24,075 nt of DNA from DATBLE01 sp046734335 (lineage in GTDB: Bacteria > Actinomycetota > Thermoleophilia > Gaiellales > Gaiellaceae). Shown one piece after another: positions 1 to 6,952 of this stretch. Each line of letters opens with the position of its first letter. Position 1 is the first letter of the stretch. The DNA lies in contig JBKPRA010000124.1 in NCBI GenBank assembly GCA_046734335.1, positions 1 to 24,075 of the forward strand, in the 5' to 3' direction. The notes below the pieces were generated by a model. It searched no databases and was not told the DNA's origin. It saw only the letters and a program-made list of their open reading frames with translations. The position numbers were made by a program, and so were the translations under genes.

Positions 1-142
1 GCGAGGACCTCCTCGTCGGGCGACTTCCGAGCCCGACCCTACTCCTTTGAACCGATCGACACAATCGCCCGATCGGGGTTCATTGATACGCGAGGATTGC
101 CGCCCCATCCTGAGAGAGCAGCCGGGTAGAAGATCGGGGTAG
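1..142. other. Intergenic stretch downstream of prs, no gene recognised
   Basis: No supported coding region or RNA is visible here. It lies beyond the prs terminator, so on the minus strand it should hold the promoter or leader of the next gene, which is outside the window. The minus strand contains an AAAGGAG stretch near positions 45-55, which could be a ribosome binding site, but no start codon at a suitable distance leads into an open frame inside the window. Confidence 0.4.
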
Positions 143-173
143 AAAAAGGGCGCAACCGGCTTGGTTACGCCCT
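143..173 (-). terminator. Rho-independent terminator of the prs operon
   Basis: Read on the minus strand, the arms AGGGCG and CGCCCT (168-173 and 147-152) pair. A second stem, AACC with GGTT (163-166 and 154-157), lies inside them around a five-base loop, separated by a single C/A mismatch. The hairpin is followed directly by a run of five T on the minus strand (A143-A147 on the plus strand). It begins five bases after the prs stop codon, as expected for an intrinsic terminator ending the long minus-strand unit. Confidence 0.85.
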
Positions 174-178
174 CTGTT

Positions 179-1231
179 CTAGAAGAGCTGGTTCTCGCCG
201 CCAAAGATGGCCGAGACCGAGTCATCGGCGAAGACGTTCATGATCGTGTCCGCGAGCAGCTCGCCGACCGACAGCACCTGCAGGTTGTCGGGCCTGTTCA
301 AGAGGTCGACCGGGACGGTGTCTGTGACAACGATCCCGGCGATGTCCGAGTTGCGGAACTTGGTCAGCGCGTCGCCGCAGAACAGGCCGTGGGTGGCGAA
401 GACCCACACTTCCTTCGCTCCCTGCTCCTTCAGCACCTTCACGTTTGCGAGCAGCGTGCCGCCGGTCATGATCACGTCGTCCCCGACGATCGCGGTCTTG
501 TCGCGAACCCGGCCGGCGATCTCGGTGACGGCTGCGAGGTCGTGCGCCGGGCGCGTCTTGTGCATGATCGCCAGGTCGCCCTCAATCATCTCGGCGAACC
601 GCTGCGCCATCTTCGCGCGGCCGGCATCAGGTGCGACGGAGACGACGTCCGGCCCGGCCACCCCGAGGTCACGGAAGTGGTTCGCGAACAGCGGCAGCGC
701 GGTCATGTGGTCGACCGGGATCGTGAAGAAGCCCTGGATCTGGCCCGCGTGCAGATCCATCGTCAGCACCCGGTCAGCGCCGGCGAGCTGGAGCATGTCG
801 GCGACGAGGCGAGCGGTGATCGGCTCGCGCGGCTTCGCCTTCCGGTCCTGGCGGGCATACGGGAAGAGCGGCACCACAGCCGTGATCCGCTTCGCCGAGG
901 CGAGCTTGGCCGCCTGGATCATCACCAGAAGCTCCATCAGGTTCTTGTCCACGGGGGGGCAGCCGGTCTGGACGAGGAAGACGTCGGCGCCGCGGATCGA
1001 CTCGTCGTAGCGGCAGTACGTCTCGTCGTTCGCGAAGGTGCCCAGGTCGATACCGCCGAGCTCGACTCCGAGTTTCTCGGCGATGTTGGACGCGAGATCG
1101 AGATGAGAGCGCCCCGAGAAGACCATCAGGCGCTTCTGCGGGCCGCGCTCGAGCCAGTGTCCGGGGGCAGGCTGCGCGTGCTCGGTCACGGCCTCGAGCC
1201 CCGGGAGCCGCGAGAGCTCAGTCGTCGCCAC
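179..1231 (-). CDS. prs: Ribose-phosphate pyrophosphokinase (PRPP synthetase)
   Basis: Makes PRPP from ribose 5-phosphate and ATP for purine, pyrimidine, His, Trp and NAD synthesis in the cytoplasm. The family core is clear: N-terminal KRLMVFSGRSH, flexible catalytic loop YARQDRKAKPREPITAR, catalytic His in MDLHAGQIQGFF, and the PRPP-binding loop GDDVIMTGGTL near residues 250-260. The loop's usual third acidic residue (DDxxD) is Met-255 here, which is unusual. Start: the GTG at 1231 has GGAG just upstream and overlaps the end of glmU by 14 bases, suggesting coupling. It gives 350 residues, about 35 more than usual. ATG 1126 would give 315 residues but begins inside the first conserved strand, and GTG 1189 is a further option. 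Last gene of the operon, with a terminator six bases beyond the stop codon. Confidence 0.93.
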   Translation of the reverse strand: MATTELSRLPGLEAVTEHAQPAPGHWLERGPQKRLMVFSGRSHLDLASNIAEKLGVELGGIDLGTFANDETYCRYDESIRGADVFLVQTGCPPVDKNLMELLVMIQAAKLASAKRITAVVPLFPYARQDRKAKPREPITARLVADMLQLAGADRVLTMDLHAGQIQGFFTIPVDHMTALPLFANHFRDLGVAGPDVVSVAPDAGRAKMAQRFAEMIEGDLAIMHKTRPAHDLAAVTEIAGRVRDKTAIVGDDVIMTGGTLLANVKVLKEQGAKEVWVFATHGLFCGDALTKFRNSDIAGIVVTDTVPVDLLNRPDNLQVLSVGELLADTIMNVFADDSVSAIFGGENQLF

Positions 1232-2564
1232 GTTCTCCGCGCTTTCCACGCTCGTAGACCCATCCTTCCTTGGTTTCCTGCCTCGGCGCGAACCCTGCGA
1301 GCGATCCCGGCGGGACGTCATCGGTGATGACCGCTCCCGGCGCAATCCAAGCCTCGTCGCCAACCGTGACCGGAGCAACGAATGTATTGTCTACCCCGGT
1401 CCTGACGTTCTTGCCGATGGTCGTCTTCCCTTTCGGCAGACCGGCGGTGTGCGGGAAGTTCGCCGTGACGTTGCCGGCACCCACGTTCGTGTCCTCGCCG
1501 ATGTCGGCATCGCCGATGTACGAGAGGTGAGGCACCTTGGTCCGGGCGCCGATGCGCGAATTCTTCATCTCCACGAATGTGCCCGCCTTCGCCCCCGGGT
1601 CGAGAACGGTTCCGGGGCGAAGGTAACAGAACGGCCCCACGAGTGCACCTTCCCCGATCACGGAGTCGACGGCGACGACATGCGGGCCGATCTCAGCGCC
1701 TGCGGCGACCGTCGTCGCCCCCCTGAGCACCGTGAACGGATGAATCGTCGCGTCAGCCTCGATGCCGACCTCCGCGTCGATCCAGGTGCTCGCGGGGTCG
1801 ACGATGGTCACCCCCGCGAGCATGTGGGTCTCGTTGATCCGGTCGCGCAGCACTGCGCCGGCGACGGCGAGCTCTGCTCTCGTGTTGATCCCTAGCCCGG
1901 CGAGCGGGTCGGGACAGACCCAGGCGGCTGCGCGCCCTCCCCCAGCGACGACATGAGCGATCGTGTCGGTGAGGTAGAGCTCGCCCTGGGCGTTCTGCGC
2001 GTCCAGCTTCTCCAGTGATTCCCACAGGGGAGTGGCCTCGAAGACGTAGATCGACGAGTTCAGCTCGCGGATCCCCCGTTGCTCGTCCGTGGCGTCCTTC
2101 TCCTCGACGATCGCCTCAACCCAGCCGTCGGCGTTGCGGACGACCCGCCCGTAGGGCAGCGGCCGGTCTGGCTCCACCGTGAGGATCGTGACCGCGGCGT
2201 CGCTCCGCTCGTGTTCGGCGACGAGCGCGGCCAGGTGATCTCCGGTGAGGAGCGGTGCAGCCGCGTCGAGGACGAGCACGCGGCCGCCGAAGCCCTCGAG
2301 CCCGCGCCGCGCGGATCTGACCGCATCGCCCGTGCCGAGCGGCTGGTCCTGAACGGCGACGGTCACTCCTACGTAGGCGTCACGGGTGCCGGGAGCGGCG
2401 ACGACGACGATCAGTCCGACGCCGGCCTGCTCGGCCGCCCCGATCACCCAGTCGACGACCCGGCGGCCGAGCAAAGGGTGCAGGTGCTTCGGCAGCGCAG
2501 AGTGCATGCGCGTGCCCAGGCCGCCGGCCATCACGACCGCCGCGAGATCAGGGCGTGTGGTCAC
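1218..2564 (-). CDS. glmU: Bifunctional UDP-GlcNAc pyrophosphorylase / glucosamine-1-P acetyltransferase
   Basis: Acetylates glucosamine 1-phosphate and couples it to UTP, giving UDP-GlcNAc for peptidoglycan; cytoplasmic. 448 aa, close to the family's roughly 456. The N-terminal nucleotidyltransferase half shows GGLGTRM, ALPKHLHP, QPLGTGDAV, PYGRVVR and EEKDATDEQR. The C-terminal left-handed beta-helix has hexapeptide repeats and the catalytic-type His in VPHLSYIGDADIG. Two departures stand out. The usual YGDxP Mg-binding segment reads DAAAP (residues 100-104), so the Asp ligand is Ala-102. The acetyl-CoA-side CNYDG segment reads ANFPH. The GTG start is preceded by tRNA-Gln only 11 bases away and has no Shine-Dalgarno sequence. 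The stop overlaps prs. Whether both activities remain is uncertain; the family assignment is not. Confidence 0.92.
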   Translation of the reverse strand: MTTRPDLAAVVMAGGLGTRMHSALPKHLHPLLGRRVVDWVIGAAEQAGVGLIVVVAAPGTRDAYVGVTVAVQDQPLGTGDAVRSARRGLEGFGGRVLVLDAAAPLLTGDHLAALVAEHERSDAAVTILTVEPDRPLPYGRVVRNADGWVEAIVEEKDATDEQRGIRELNSSIYVFEATPLWESLEKLDAQNAQGELYLTDTIAHVVAGGGRAAAWVCPDPLAGLGINTRAELAVAGAVLRDRINETHMLAGVTIVDPASTWIDAEVGIEADATIHPFTVLRGATTVAAGAEIGPHVVAVDSVIGEGALVGPFCYLRPGTVLDPGAKAGTFVEMKNSRIGARTKVPHLSYIGDADIGEDTNVGAGNVTANFPHTAGLPKGKTTIGKNVRTGVDNTFVAPVTVGDEAWIAPGAVITDDVPPGSLAGFAPRQETKEGWVYERGKRGERGDD

Positions 2565-2575
2565 GACAAGGGCGA

Positions 2576-2649
2576 TGGCTGGGGCGCCAGGATTCGAACC
2601 TGGGATCGCGGGACCAAAACCCGCTGCCTTACCACTTGGCTACGCCCCA
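2576..2649 (-). tRNA. tRNA-Gln (anticodon TTG), CCA encoded
   Basis: A 74-base cloverleaf on the minus strand. The acceptor stem TGGGGCG pairs with CGCCCCA, with the U1-A72 pair typical of tRNA-Gln. The D stem is GCC/GGC. The anticodon stem GCGGG/CCCGC encloses the loop TTTTGGT, with anticodon TTG at 2617-2615. The T arm is CCAGG-TTCGAAT-CCTGG, followed by discriminator G and an encoded CCA (2578-2576). It sits 16 bases after the stop codon of the upstream small membrane-protein gene and 11 bases before the GTG of glmU, with no separate promoter or terminator that I can see. It is therefore probably cut out of a polycistronic transcript. Confidence 0.96.
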
Positions 2650-2665
2650 CCAATTCGATTGTGCC

Positions 2666-3052
2666 TCAGCTCTTGCTTGCGGACTTCGACTTCTCGCCGA
2701 ACAGCAGGATGACAGCGACCACCGCGAAGATGCCAACGACGATCAGCGAGGTCTTGCCGATCAGCTTCGCGACCACGCAGAGGATCACGGTGAACGCCTG
2801 TGACGCAGCGGCGATCCAGGAAAGCTGGCGGCCGGTGTCGGAATCCAGCGTCCTGCCCGCGAAGAGATAGAAGGCGATGATCGGGATGGAGATGATGATC
2901 ACGGTCCACTGGGAGAAGTCGTTGGCGAACGCGACGAAAATCCCTTCGAGGACGGCGATGCCGAGCGCGATCTTCAGCCGCCGGGCGTACAGCCACCGAC
3001 CGTGCTCGGAACGCGGCTCGACTGGAGTGCGCTCGGCCGGAGTCTCACTCAC
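2666..3052 (-). CDS. Small multi-pass membrane protein, function unknown
   Basis: 128 aa, not assigned to a named family. A charged cytoplasm-like N-terminus (about 28 residues, rich in E, R, P) precedes hydrophobic segments at roughly residues 29-43, 48-66, 80-97 and 101-117. The tail is basic and Ser/Lys-rich (EKSKSASKS). This suggests three or four membrane helices with short loops and no obvious catalytic motif. It lies nine bases after the ispE stop and just before tRNA-Gln, so it is probably part of the same transcript. A TAGGTT hexamer overlapping the ispE stop codon, six bases before the GTG, could be a second, internal leaderless promoter. The GTG at 3052 is the only start that keeps the charged N-terminus. 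Confidence 0.72.
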   Translation of the reverse strand: MSETPAERTPVEPRSEHGRWLYARRLKIALGIAVLEGIFVAFANDFSQWTVIIISIPIIAFYLFAGRTLDSDTGRQLSWIAAASQAFTVILCVVAKLIGKTSLIVVGIFAVVAVILLFGEKSKSASKS

Positions 3053-3058
3053 GCGCCC

Positions 3059-3064
3059 AACCTA
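3059..3064 (-). promoter_or_regulatory. Possible -10 hexamer TAGGTT, internal leaderless promoter
   Basis: TAGGTT on the minus strand ends six bases before the GTG of the 128-aa gene, so transcription would begin almost at the start codon. It overlaps the ispE stop codon. No good -35 is visible. Support comes mainly from the same spacing at other operon heads in this window. Confidence 0.35.
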
Positions 3065-3862
3065 CCACGCTGGCGGCCCGATCCAGACCCGCCCCAGCCC
3101 CTCGATCTCGCCCCTCGCGGCCTGTGCGGATGAACCGTCTGCGAACAGACCGAAGACCGCAGGGCCGGCCCCGCTGACGTCGGCCCGAAGGGCTCCGAGC
3201 CGCAACAGCGCCCCGGCATATGGAGATTCCGCGAGGTCGTTCTGCGGCATGCCCGCTAGGTCTCCCCTCCCGAGCGCCTCCAGAAGTCGGCGACGGCGCC
3301 CGTCGTAGCCCGCCGCCCCTTCGCGTCCATCGAAAGCGGCGTACACATCGGCGGTAGAGATCTTCGATCGGTCTTCCGGGACGAGCAACAGCACGGTGAA
3401 GGCCTGCGGTAGCTCGAGAGGCGTCAGCACGGTTCCGTCTCCCTCGCCGAGCTGGGGCCCGCGGGTCAGGAAGAAGGGAACGTCGGCGCCGAGGCCAACG
3501 GCCAGCTCGTGGAGCCGGGCATCCGCAACTGGCCGGTCGAGCGTTGCGTTCGCGAGCATGAGCGCCGCAGCGGCATCCGAGCTGCCCCCGCCGAGGCCCG
3601 ATGCGACCGGGATCTCCTTGGCGATGACGGCCCGCCAGGCCGGCTCGACCTTCGCCTCGGTCGCGAGGAGCTCGAGTGCTTCGCGGACGAGCGTGTCGTC
3701 CTCGAATCCTTCGACGGCGAGGGTCTCTGCGCGCTCGAGGCGGATCCGGTCGGCGAGAGCGATCCGCTGGAGCACGCTCGTCACCTCGTGTTTGCCGTCC
3801 GGAAGAGTGGGGCCGACGACGAGTGCGAGGTTGATCTTCGCGTACGCGAGCCGTTCGCTCAC
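3062..3862 (-). CDS. ispE: 4-diphosphocytidyl-2-C-methyl-D-erythritol kinase
   Basis: Phosphorylates CDP-methylerythritol with ATP, the fourth step of the MEP isoprenoid pathway; cytoplasmic GHMP kinase. 266 aa, slightly shorter than the usual 280-310. Family motifs in order: AYAKINLAL (substrate-binding Lys), PDGKHEVTSVLQRI (usually DGYHE), the ATP loop PVASGLGGGSSDAAAAL around residues 88-104, the catalytic Asp in GADVPFFLTRGP, and the C-terminal GHMP motif DVSGAGPAVFGLF. The GTG start overlaps the rsmA stop by four bases (GTGA), indicating translational coupling. rsmA-ispE is a common actinobacterial pair. I see nothing broken. Confidence 0.95.
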   Translation of the reverse strand: MSERLAYAKINLALVVGPTLPDGKHEVTSVLQRIALADRIRLERAETLAVEGFEDDTLVREALELLATEAKVEPAWRAVIAKEIPVASGLGGGSSDAAAALMLANATLDRPVADARLHELAVGLGADVPFFLTRGPQLGEGDGTVLTPLELPQAFTVLLLVPEDRSKISTADVYAAFDGREGAAGYDGRRRRLLEALGRGDLAGMPQNDLAESPYAGALLRLGALRADVSGAGPAVFGLFADGSSAQAARGEIEGLGRVWIGPPAW

Positions 3863-4701
3863 GCGAGCAGCCGTTCGAGCTCGACGAAATCCGGCGGCGC
3901 GAGCGCCTCGGCCCGAGTCGACGGCGACCGACCGAGCCGGGCGAGGGCCTCGACCGCGCGTGGACGATCGGCGAAGCCCACCAGCCCGAGCGAGTTGGGC
4001 AACGTTTTGCGCCGATGGGCGAAAGCGGCCTCGACCAGGCGCTTGACGGCACGGAAGCGATCGGGGAGCTCACGACGGCGGAAGGCGACCAGCGCCGAGT
4101 CGACGTTCGGCGGCGGCCGAAACACCGTGCGTGACACAGGGTGGAAGCCGGTGCGCTCGGCGGCGAGCTGCACGAGCACAGAGACCGCACCGTAGGCCTT
4201 CGTTCCGGGCGAAGCGAAGAAGCGGTCGGCCACCTCGCGCTGGACCATCACGCACCAGCATTCGATCGAAGGCAGGCCGTCCAGGCTCTCGACGACGATC
4301 GGGGTGGCGACGTTGTACGGCAGGTTCGCGACGAACTTGCCCGGCGGCGGAGCGAGGGCCGCGAGGTCGAGCCTGAGGGCGTCGCCCAGCTCGATCCGCA
4401 CGTTCGGGAGCTCTGGCAGGTGCGGAAGGAGGGAGCGGTCGATCTCGACCGCGTGGACGAACGCCACGCGCGACGCCAGGTACCGCGTGAGCACGCCGAG
4501 CCCGGGACCGATCTCCAGTACGACGTCGGCAGGATGGAGCGCGGCGAGTCGGTCGATCACGCCGAGGATGTTCTCGTCGACGAGGAAATGCTGGCCGAGC
4601 TCCTTGCGCGGCTTGACGCCGACGCCCTCGGCGTCACGACGTCTCCTCGCATCACGGCCGACAGCTTCGCCCGCGCCGTGGTACTCGGCTTCGTCTCTCA
4701 C
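3859..4701 (-). CDS. rsmA: 16S rRNA (adenine1518/1519-N6,N6) dimethyltransferase
   Basis: Dimethylates two adjacent adenines in the 3' terminal hairpin of 16S rRNA during 30S assembly, using S-adenosylmethionine. 280 aa. Motifs: KELGQHFLVDENIL (N-terminal RNA/SAM motif), SAM-binding EIGPGLGVLTRYL, acidic HAVEIDRSLLPHL, and catalytic NLPYNVATPIV. A basic C-terminal domain follows with HRRKTLPNSLG. The only in-frame start upstream of KELGQHF is the GTG at 4701, which overlaps the tatD stop as GTGA. This gives about 30 Arg/Glu-rich residues ahead of the conserved domain. The nearby valines are GTC codons and cannot serve as starts. It sits between tatD and ispE with four-base overlaps on both sides. 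Confidence 0.95.
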   Translation of the reverse strand: MRDEAEYHGAGEAVGRDARRRRDAEGVGVKPRKELGQHFLVDENILGVIDRLAALHPADVVLEIGPGLGVLTRYLASRVAFVHAVEIDRSLLPHLPELPNVRIELGDALRLDLAALAPPPGKFVANLPYNVATPIVVESLDGLPSIECWCVMVQREVADRFFASPGTKAYGAVSVLVQLAAERTGFHPVSRTVFRPPPNVDSALVAFRRRELPDRFRAVKRLVEAAFAHRRKTLPNSLGLVGFADRPRAVEALARLGRSPSTRAEALAPPDFVELERLLA

Positions 4702-5444
4702 GCCGACAGCCCGAAGGCGGTTTCCGCATTTCGTTCGATGGCCGTCTCGAGCGCTGCTGTCTCCTCCCCGCGCGCCTGGGCGAGGGTAGCGAGGGTGTGG
4801 ACGACGTTGGCGGGCTCGTTCGGTCTGCCGCGAACCGGCTGCGGCGCGAGGTACGGGGTATCCGTCTCGGCCAGGATCCGGTCACCGGGGATCCGGGCGG
4901 CTACCGTCCGCAGGTCCGTCGCCTTCGGGTAGGTGACGTTCCCGGCGAACGAGACGTAGTACCCGCGTTCGAGCGCCGCAGGCAGCAATTCGGTGGAGGA
5001 GAAGCAATGGAGGACGACCGTGCCCGCGAAGCCGGAGAGCGCGTCGAGCGTATCCTCGTCGGCGGCCCGCGTGTGGACGACGACCGGCTTCCCGGCATCG
5101 GCTGCCACGCCGAGCAGGCGGTCGAACAGCCTCCGCTGTGCGTCGCGTGGCGCGTAGTCGCGGAAGTAGTCGAGGCCGGTCTCGCCCACCGCGACCGCGC
5201 AAGGATGACTGAGGTGCGAGAGCAGCTCGCGGACCGCATCGTCCTCGACCGAGCCCGCCTCGTGGGGATGGAGACCGAGGATGGCGGACACGCTCTCGTG
5301 CTGCTCCGCGAGGCCGAGCGCGGCCCGGCAGCCCTCGACCGTCGTCCCGACGGTCAGGATGCGGCCGACGCCCGCCTGTCGCGCGCGGGCAATCGCCGCG
5401 GCGGGGTCGTCCAGCGCGTCGAGGTGCGCGTGGGTGTCGATCAC
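4698..5444 (-). CDS. tatD: TatD-family metal-dependent DNase/hydrolase
   Basis: 248 aa, an amidohydrolase-fold enzyme of the TatD family, whose characterised members have metal-dependent 3'-5' exonuclease or DNA-repair roles. Visible ligands: HxH in VIDTHAHLDAL at the extreme N-terminus, Glu in VGETGLDYFRD, His in VVVHTRAAD, His in VVLHCFSS, and Asp in ILAETDTPYLAP. The open frame runs far upstream, but the GTG at 5444 overlaps the metG stop as GTGA and puts the HxH motif at residues 5-7, as in the family. The metG-tatD-rsmA-ispE order is a well-known conserved gene string. The true cellular substrate is not evident from sequence. Confidence 0.93.
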   Translation of the reverse strand: MIDTHAHLDALDDPAAAIARARQAGVGRILTVGTTVEGCRAALGLAEQHESVSAILGLHPHEAGSVEDDAVRELLSHLSHPCAVAVGETGLDYFRDYAPRDAQRRLFDRLLGVAADAGKPVVVHTRAADEDTLDALSGFAGTVVLHCFSSTELLPAALERGYYVSFAGNVTYPKATDLRTVAARIPGDRILAETDTPYLAPQPVRGRPNEPANVVHTLATLAQARGEETAALETAIERNAETAFGLSA

Positions 5445-6952
5445 GCCGCCGGGGCCGGCGCGTCGACGCGCGGGAAGAGCGGCGCAGCGGGCTCGATCCC
5501 TTCGGTCGCCTCGGCCACGCCGGCGGCGACGCGATCGAGGGACAGATCCTCCGGCTGGCGGAGTGCGTCGAGAATCCGTGGTGCAGTCTCCGGCAGATAC
5601 GGCGCGAGCGCAACGGCGACGGCCACGATCCCGTCGGCGAGGTCGTAGAGAACGGTGTCGAGCTCGGCCGCCCTCGCCTCGTCCTTGGCCAGGTTCCAGG
5701 GCGCCGTCGTCTCGACGTGCTGGTTGAGCGCGCGAACGGCCTGCCAGATCGACTCGAGTGCGCCCGTAATGTCGTAGCGGTCGAACTGCTCGACGATCGT
5801 CTCCCGCAGGCCGGCCGCGTCGAAGGCGCCCGGTCCGGGCGCACGCACCACGCGGCCGTCGCGGTACCGCGCGATCATCGCGGTCGTCCGGGAGACGAGG
5901 TTGCCGAGGTCGTTCGCGAGCTCGGTCTCGTAGCGCTCGCCGAAGCTGTCCAGCGACACATTTCCGTCCTGGCCGAACGTCACCTGTCTCGCACACCAGA
6001 AGCGGACGGCGTCGACGCCGTAGATGTCGATCAGATCGAGAGGGTCGATCGCGTTGCCAAGGGACTTCGAGATCTTCTGCTGGTCGATGTTCAGGTAGCC
6101 GTGTACGAACAGCTGGCGGGGGCGCTCGTAGCCCGCAGCAAGCAGCAGCGCGGGCCAGTAGACGCAGTGGAAGCGGAGGATGTCCTTGCCGAGGAAGTGC
6201 ACGGCGGGCCAGAACCGCTCGAGGTTCTCCCCCGGCGCGTAGTGGAGCGCGCTCAGGTAGTTGACGAGGGCGTCGGCCCAGACGTACGCGACCTGCTCCG
6301 GGTCCCACGGGATCGGCACTCCCCACGTCTGGGTCGCGCGGCTGATCGAGAAGTCTCGGAGACCACCCACGATGAAGCTGCGTGCCTCGTTGTACCGGAA
6401 CTGCGGTAGGACGAAGTCGGGCTGCTCGTCGTAGATCGCCAGCAGCCGATTCTGATACGCCGATAGCCGGAAGAACCAGTTCCGTTCCTCGATCCACTCC
6501 GGCACGGTGCCGTGATCCGGGCACTTGCCGTCGACGAGCTCGTCCTCGGTCTTGAAGGCCTCGCACCCGAAGCAGTAGAGGCCCGCATAGACGTCCTGGT
6601 AGATGTCGTCGCGGCCGTTGTCGCGAATGCGCTGGAGGAAGTCCTGGACGAAGGCCTTGTGTCCCTCATCGCTCGTTCGGATGAAGAAGTCGTTGGTCGC
6701 GTTCACCCGCCGCGGCACCTCCTGCCACGCGCCGACGATCCGATCGGTGTAGGCGCGGGGCTCGAGCCCCTGCTCCGCCGCAACGCGCGCGACCTTGTCC
6801 GCATGCTCGTCCACCCCCGTGAGGAAGTAGGTCTCGTCGCCGCGCTGGCGGTGATGACGAACGACGATATCCGCGGCGATGGTCGTGTACGCGTGCCCGA
6901 TATGCGGGGTCGAGTTCACGTAGTAGATCGGTGTGGTCAGGTAGAAGCGCAT
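5441..6952 (-). CDS. metG: Methionyl-tRNA synthetase
   Basis: Charges tRNA-Met with methionine. 503 aa, class I synthetase. The HIGH signature is TPHIGHAYTT near the N-terminus. A zinc-knuckle-like CFGCEAF...KCPDHG lies near residues 125-145, and the KMSKS loop is KISKSLGNAID. A helical anticodon-binding domain contains RYDITGALESIW and LNQHVETTAPW. It ends in an Ala/Pro tail and lacks the C-terminal EMAP/Trbp111-like tRNA-binding domain of longer forms. The ATG at 6952 gives the standard MRFYLTTPIYYVN start. GGAG abuts this ATG, too close to act as a normal ribosome site, whereas TATCAT lies eight bases upstream, so a leaderless internal promoter is plausible. Its first 287 bases are also covered by the open 3' end of the M23 gene in another frame. 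Confidence 0.95.
   Translation of the reverse strand: MRFYLTTPIYYVNSTPHIGHAYTTIAADIVVRHHRQRGDETYFLTGVDEHADKVARVAAEQGLEPRAYTDRIVGAWQEVPRRVNATNDFFIRTSDEGHKAFVQDFLQRIRDNGRDDIYQDVYAGLYCFGCEAFKTEDELVDGKCPDHGTVPEWIEERNWFFRLSAYQNRLLAIYDEQPDFVLPQFRYNEARSFIVGGLRDFSISRATQTWGVPIPWDPEQVAYVWADALVNYLSALHYAPGENLERFWPAVHFLGKDILRFHCVYWPALLLAAGYERPRQLFVHGYLNIDQQKISKSLGNAIDPLDLIDIYGVDAVRFWCARQVTFGQDGNVSLDSFGERYETELANDLGNLVSRTTAMIARYRDGRVVRAPGPGAFDAAGLRETIVEQFDRYDITGALESIWQAVRALNQHVETTAPWNLAKDEARAAELDTVLYDLADGIVAVAVALAPYLPETAPRILDALRQPEDLSLDRVAAGVAEATEGIEPAAPLFPRVDAPAPAA

Noticed and set aside
161..1327. 388-aa plus-strand open frame across prs
   Set aside because: Shadow of prs and the glmU end. It also runs through the terminator hairpin, and the composition is Arg/His/Asp-rich without motifs.
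3045..4190. 381-aa minus-strand open frame across ispE and rsmA
   Set aside because: Wrong frame over two well-supported genes; Arg/Ser-rich composition without motifs.
5445..6566. Upstream extension of the tatD reading frame
   Set aside because: Lies within metG in another frame; Arg/Pro-rich, non-biological composition. The GTG at 5444 places the metal motif correctly.
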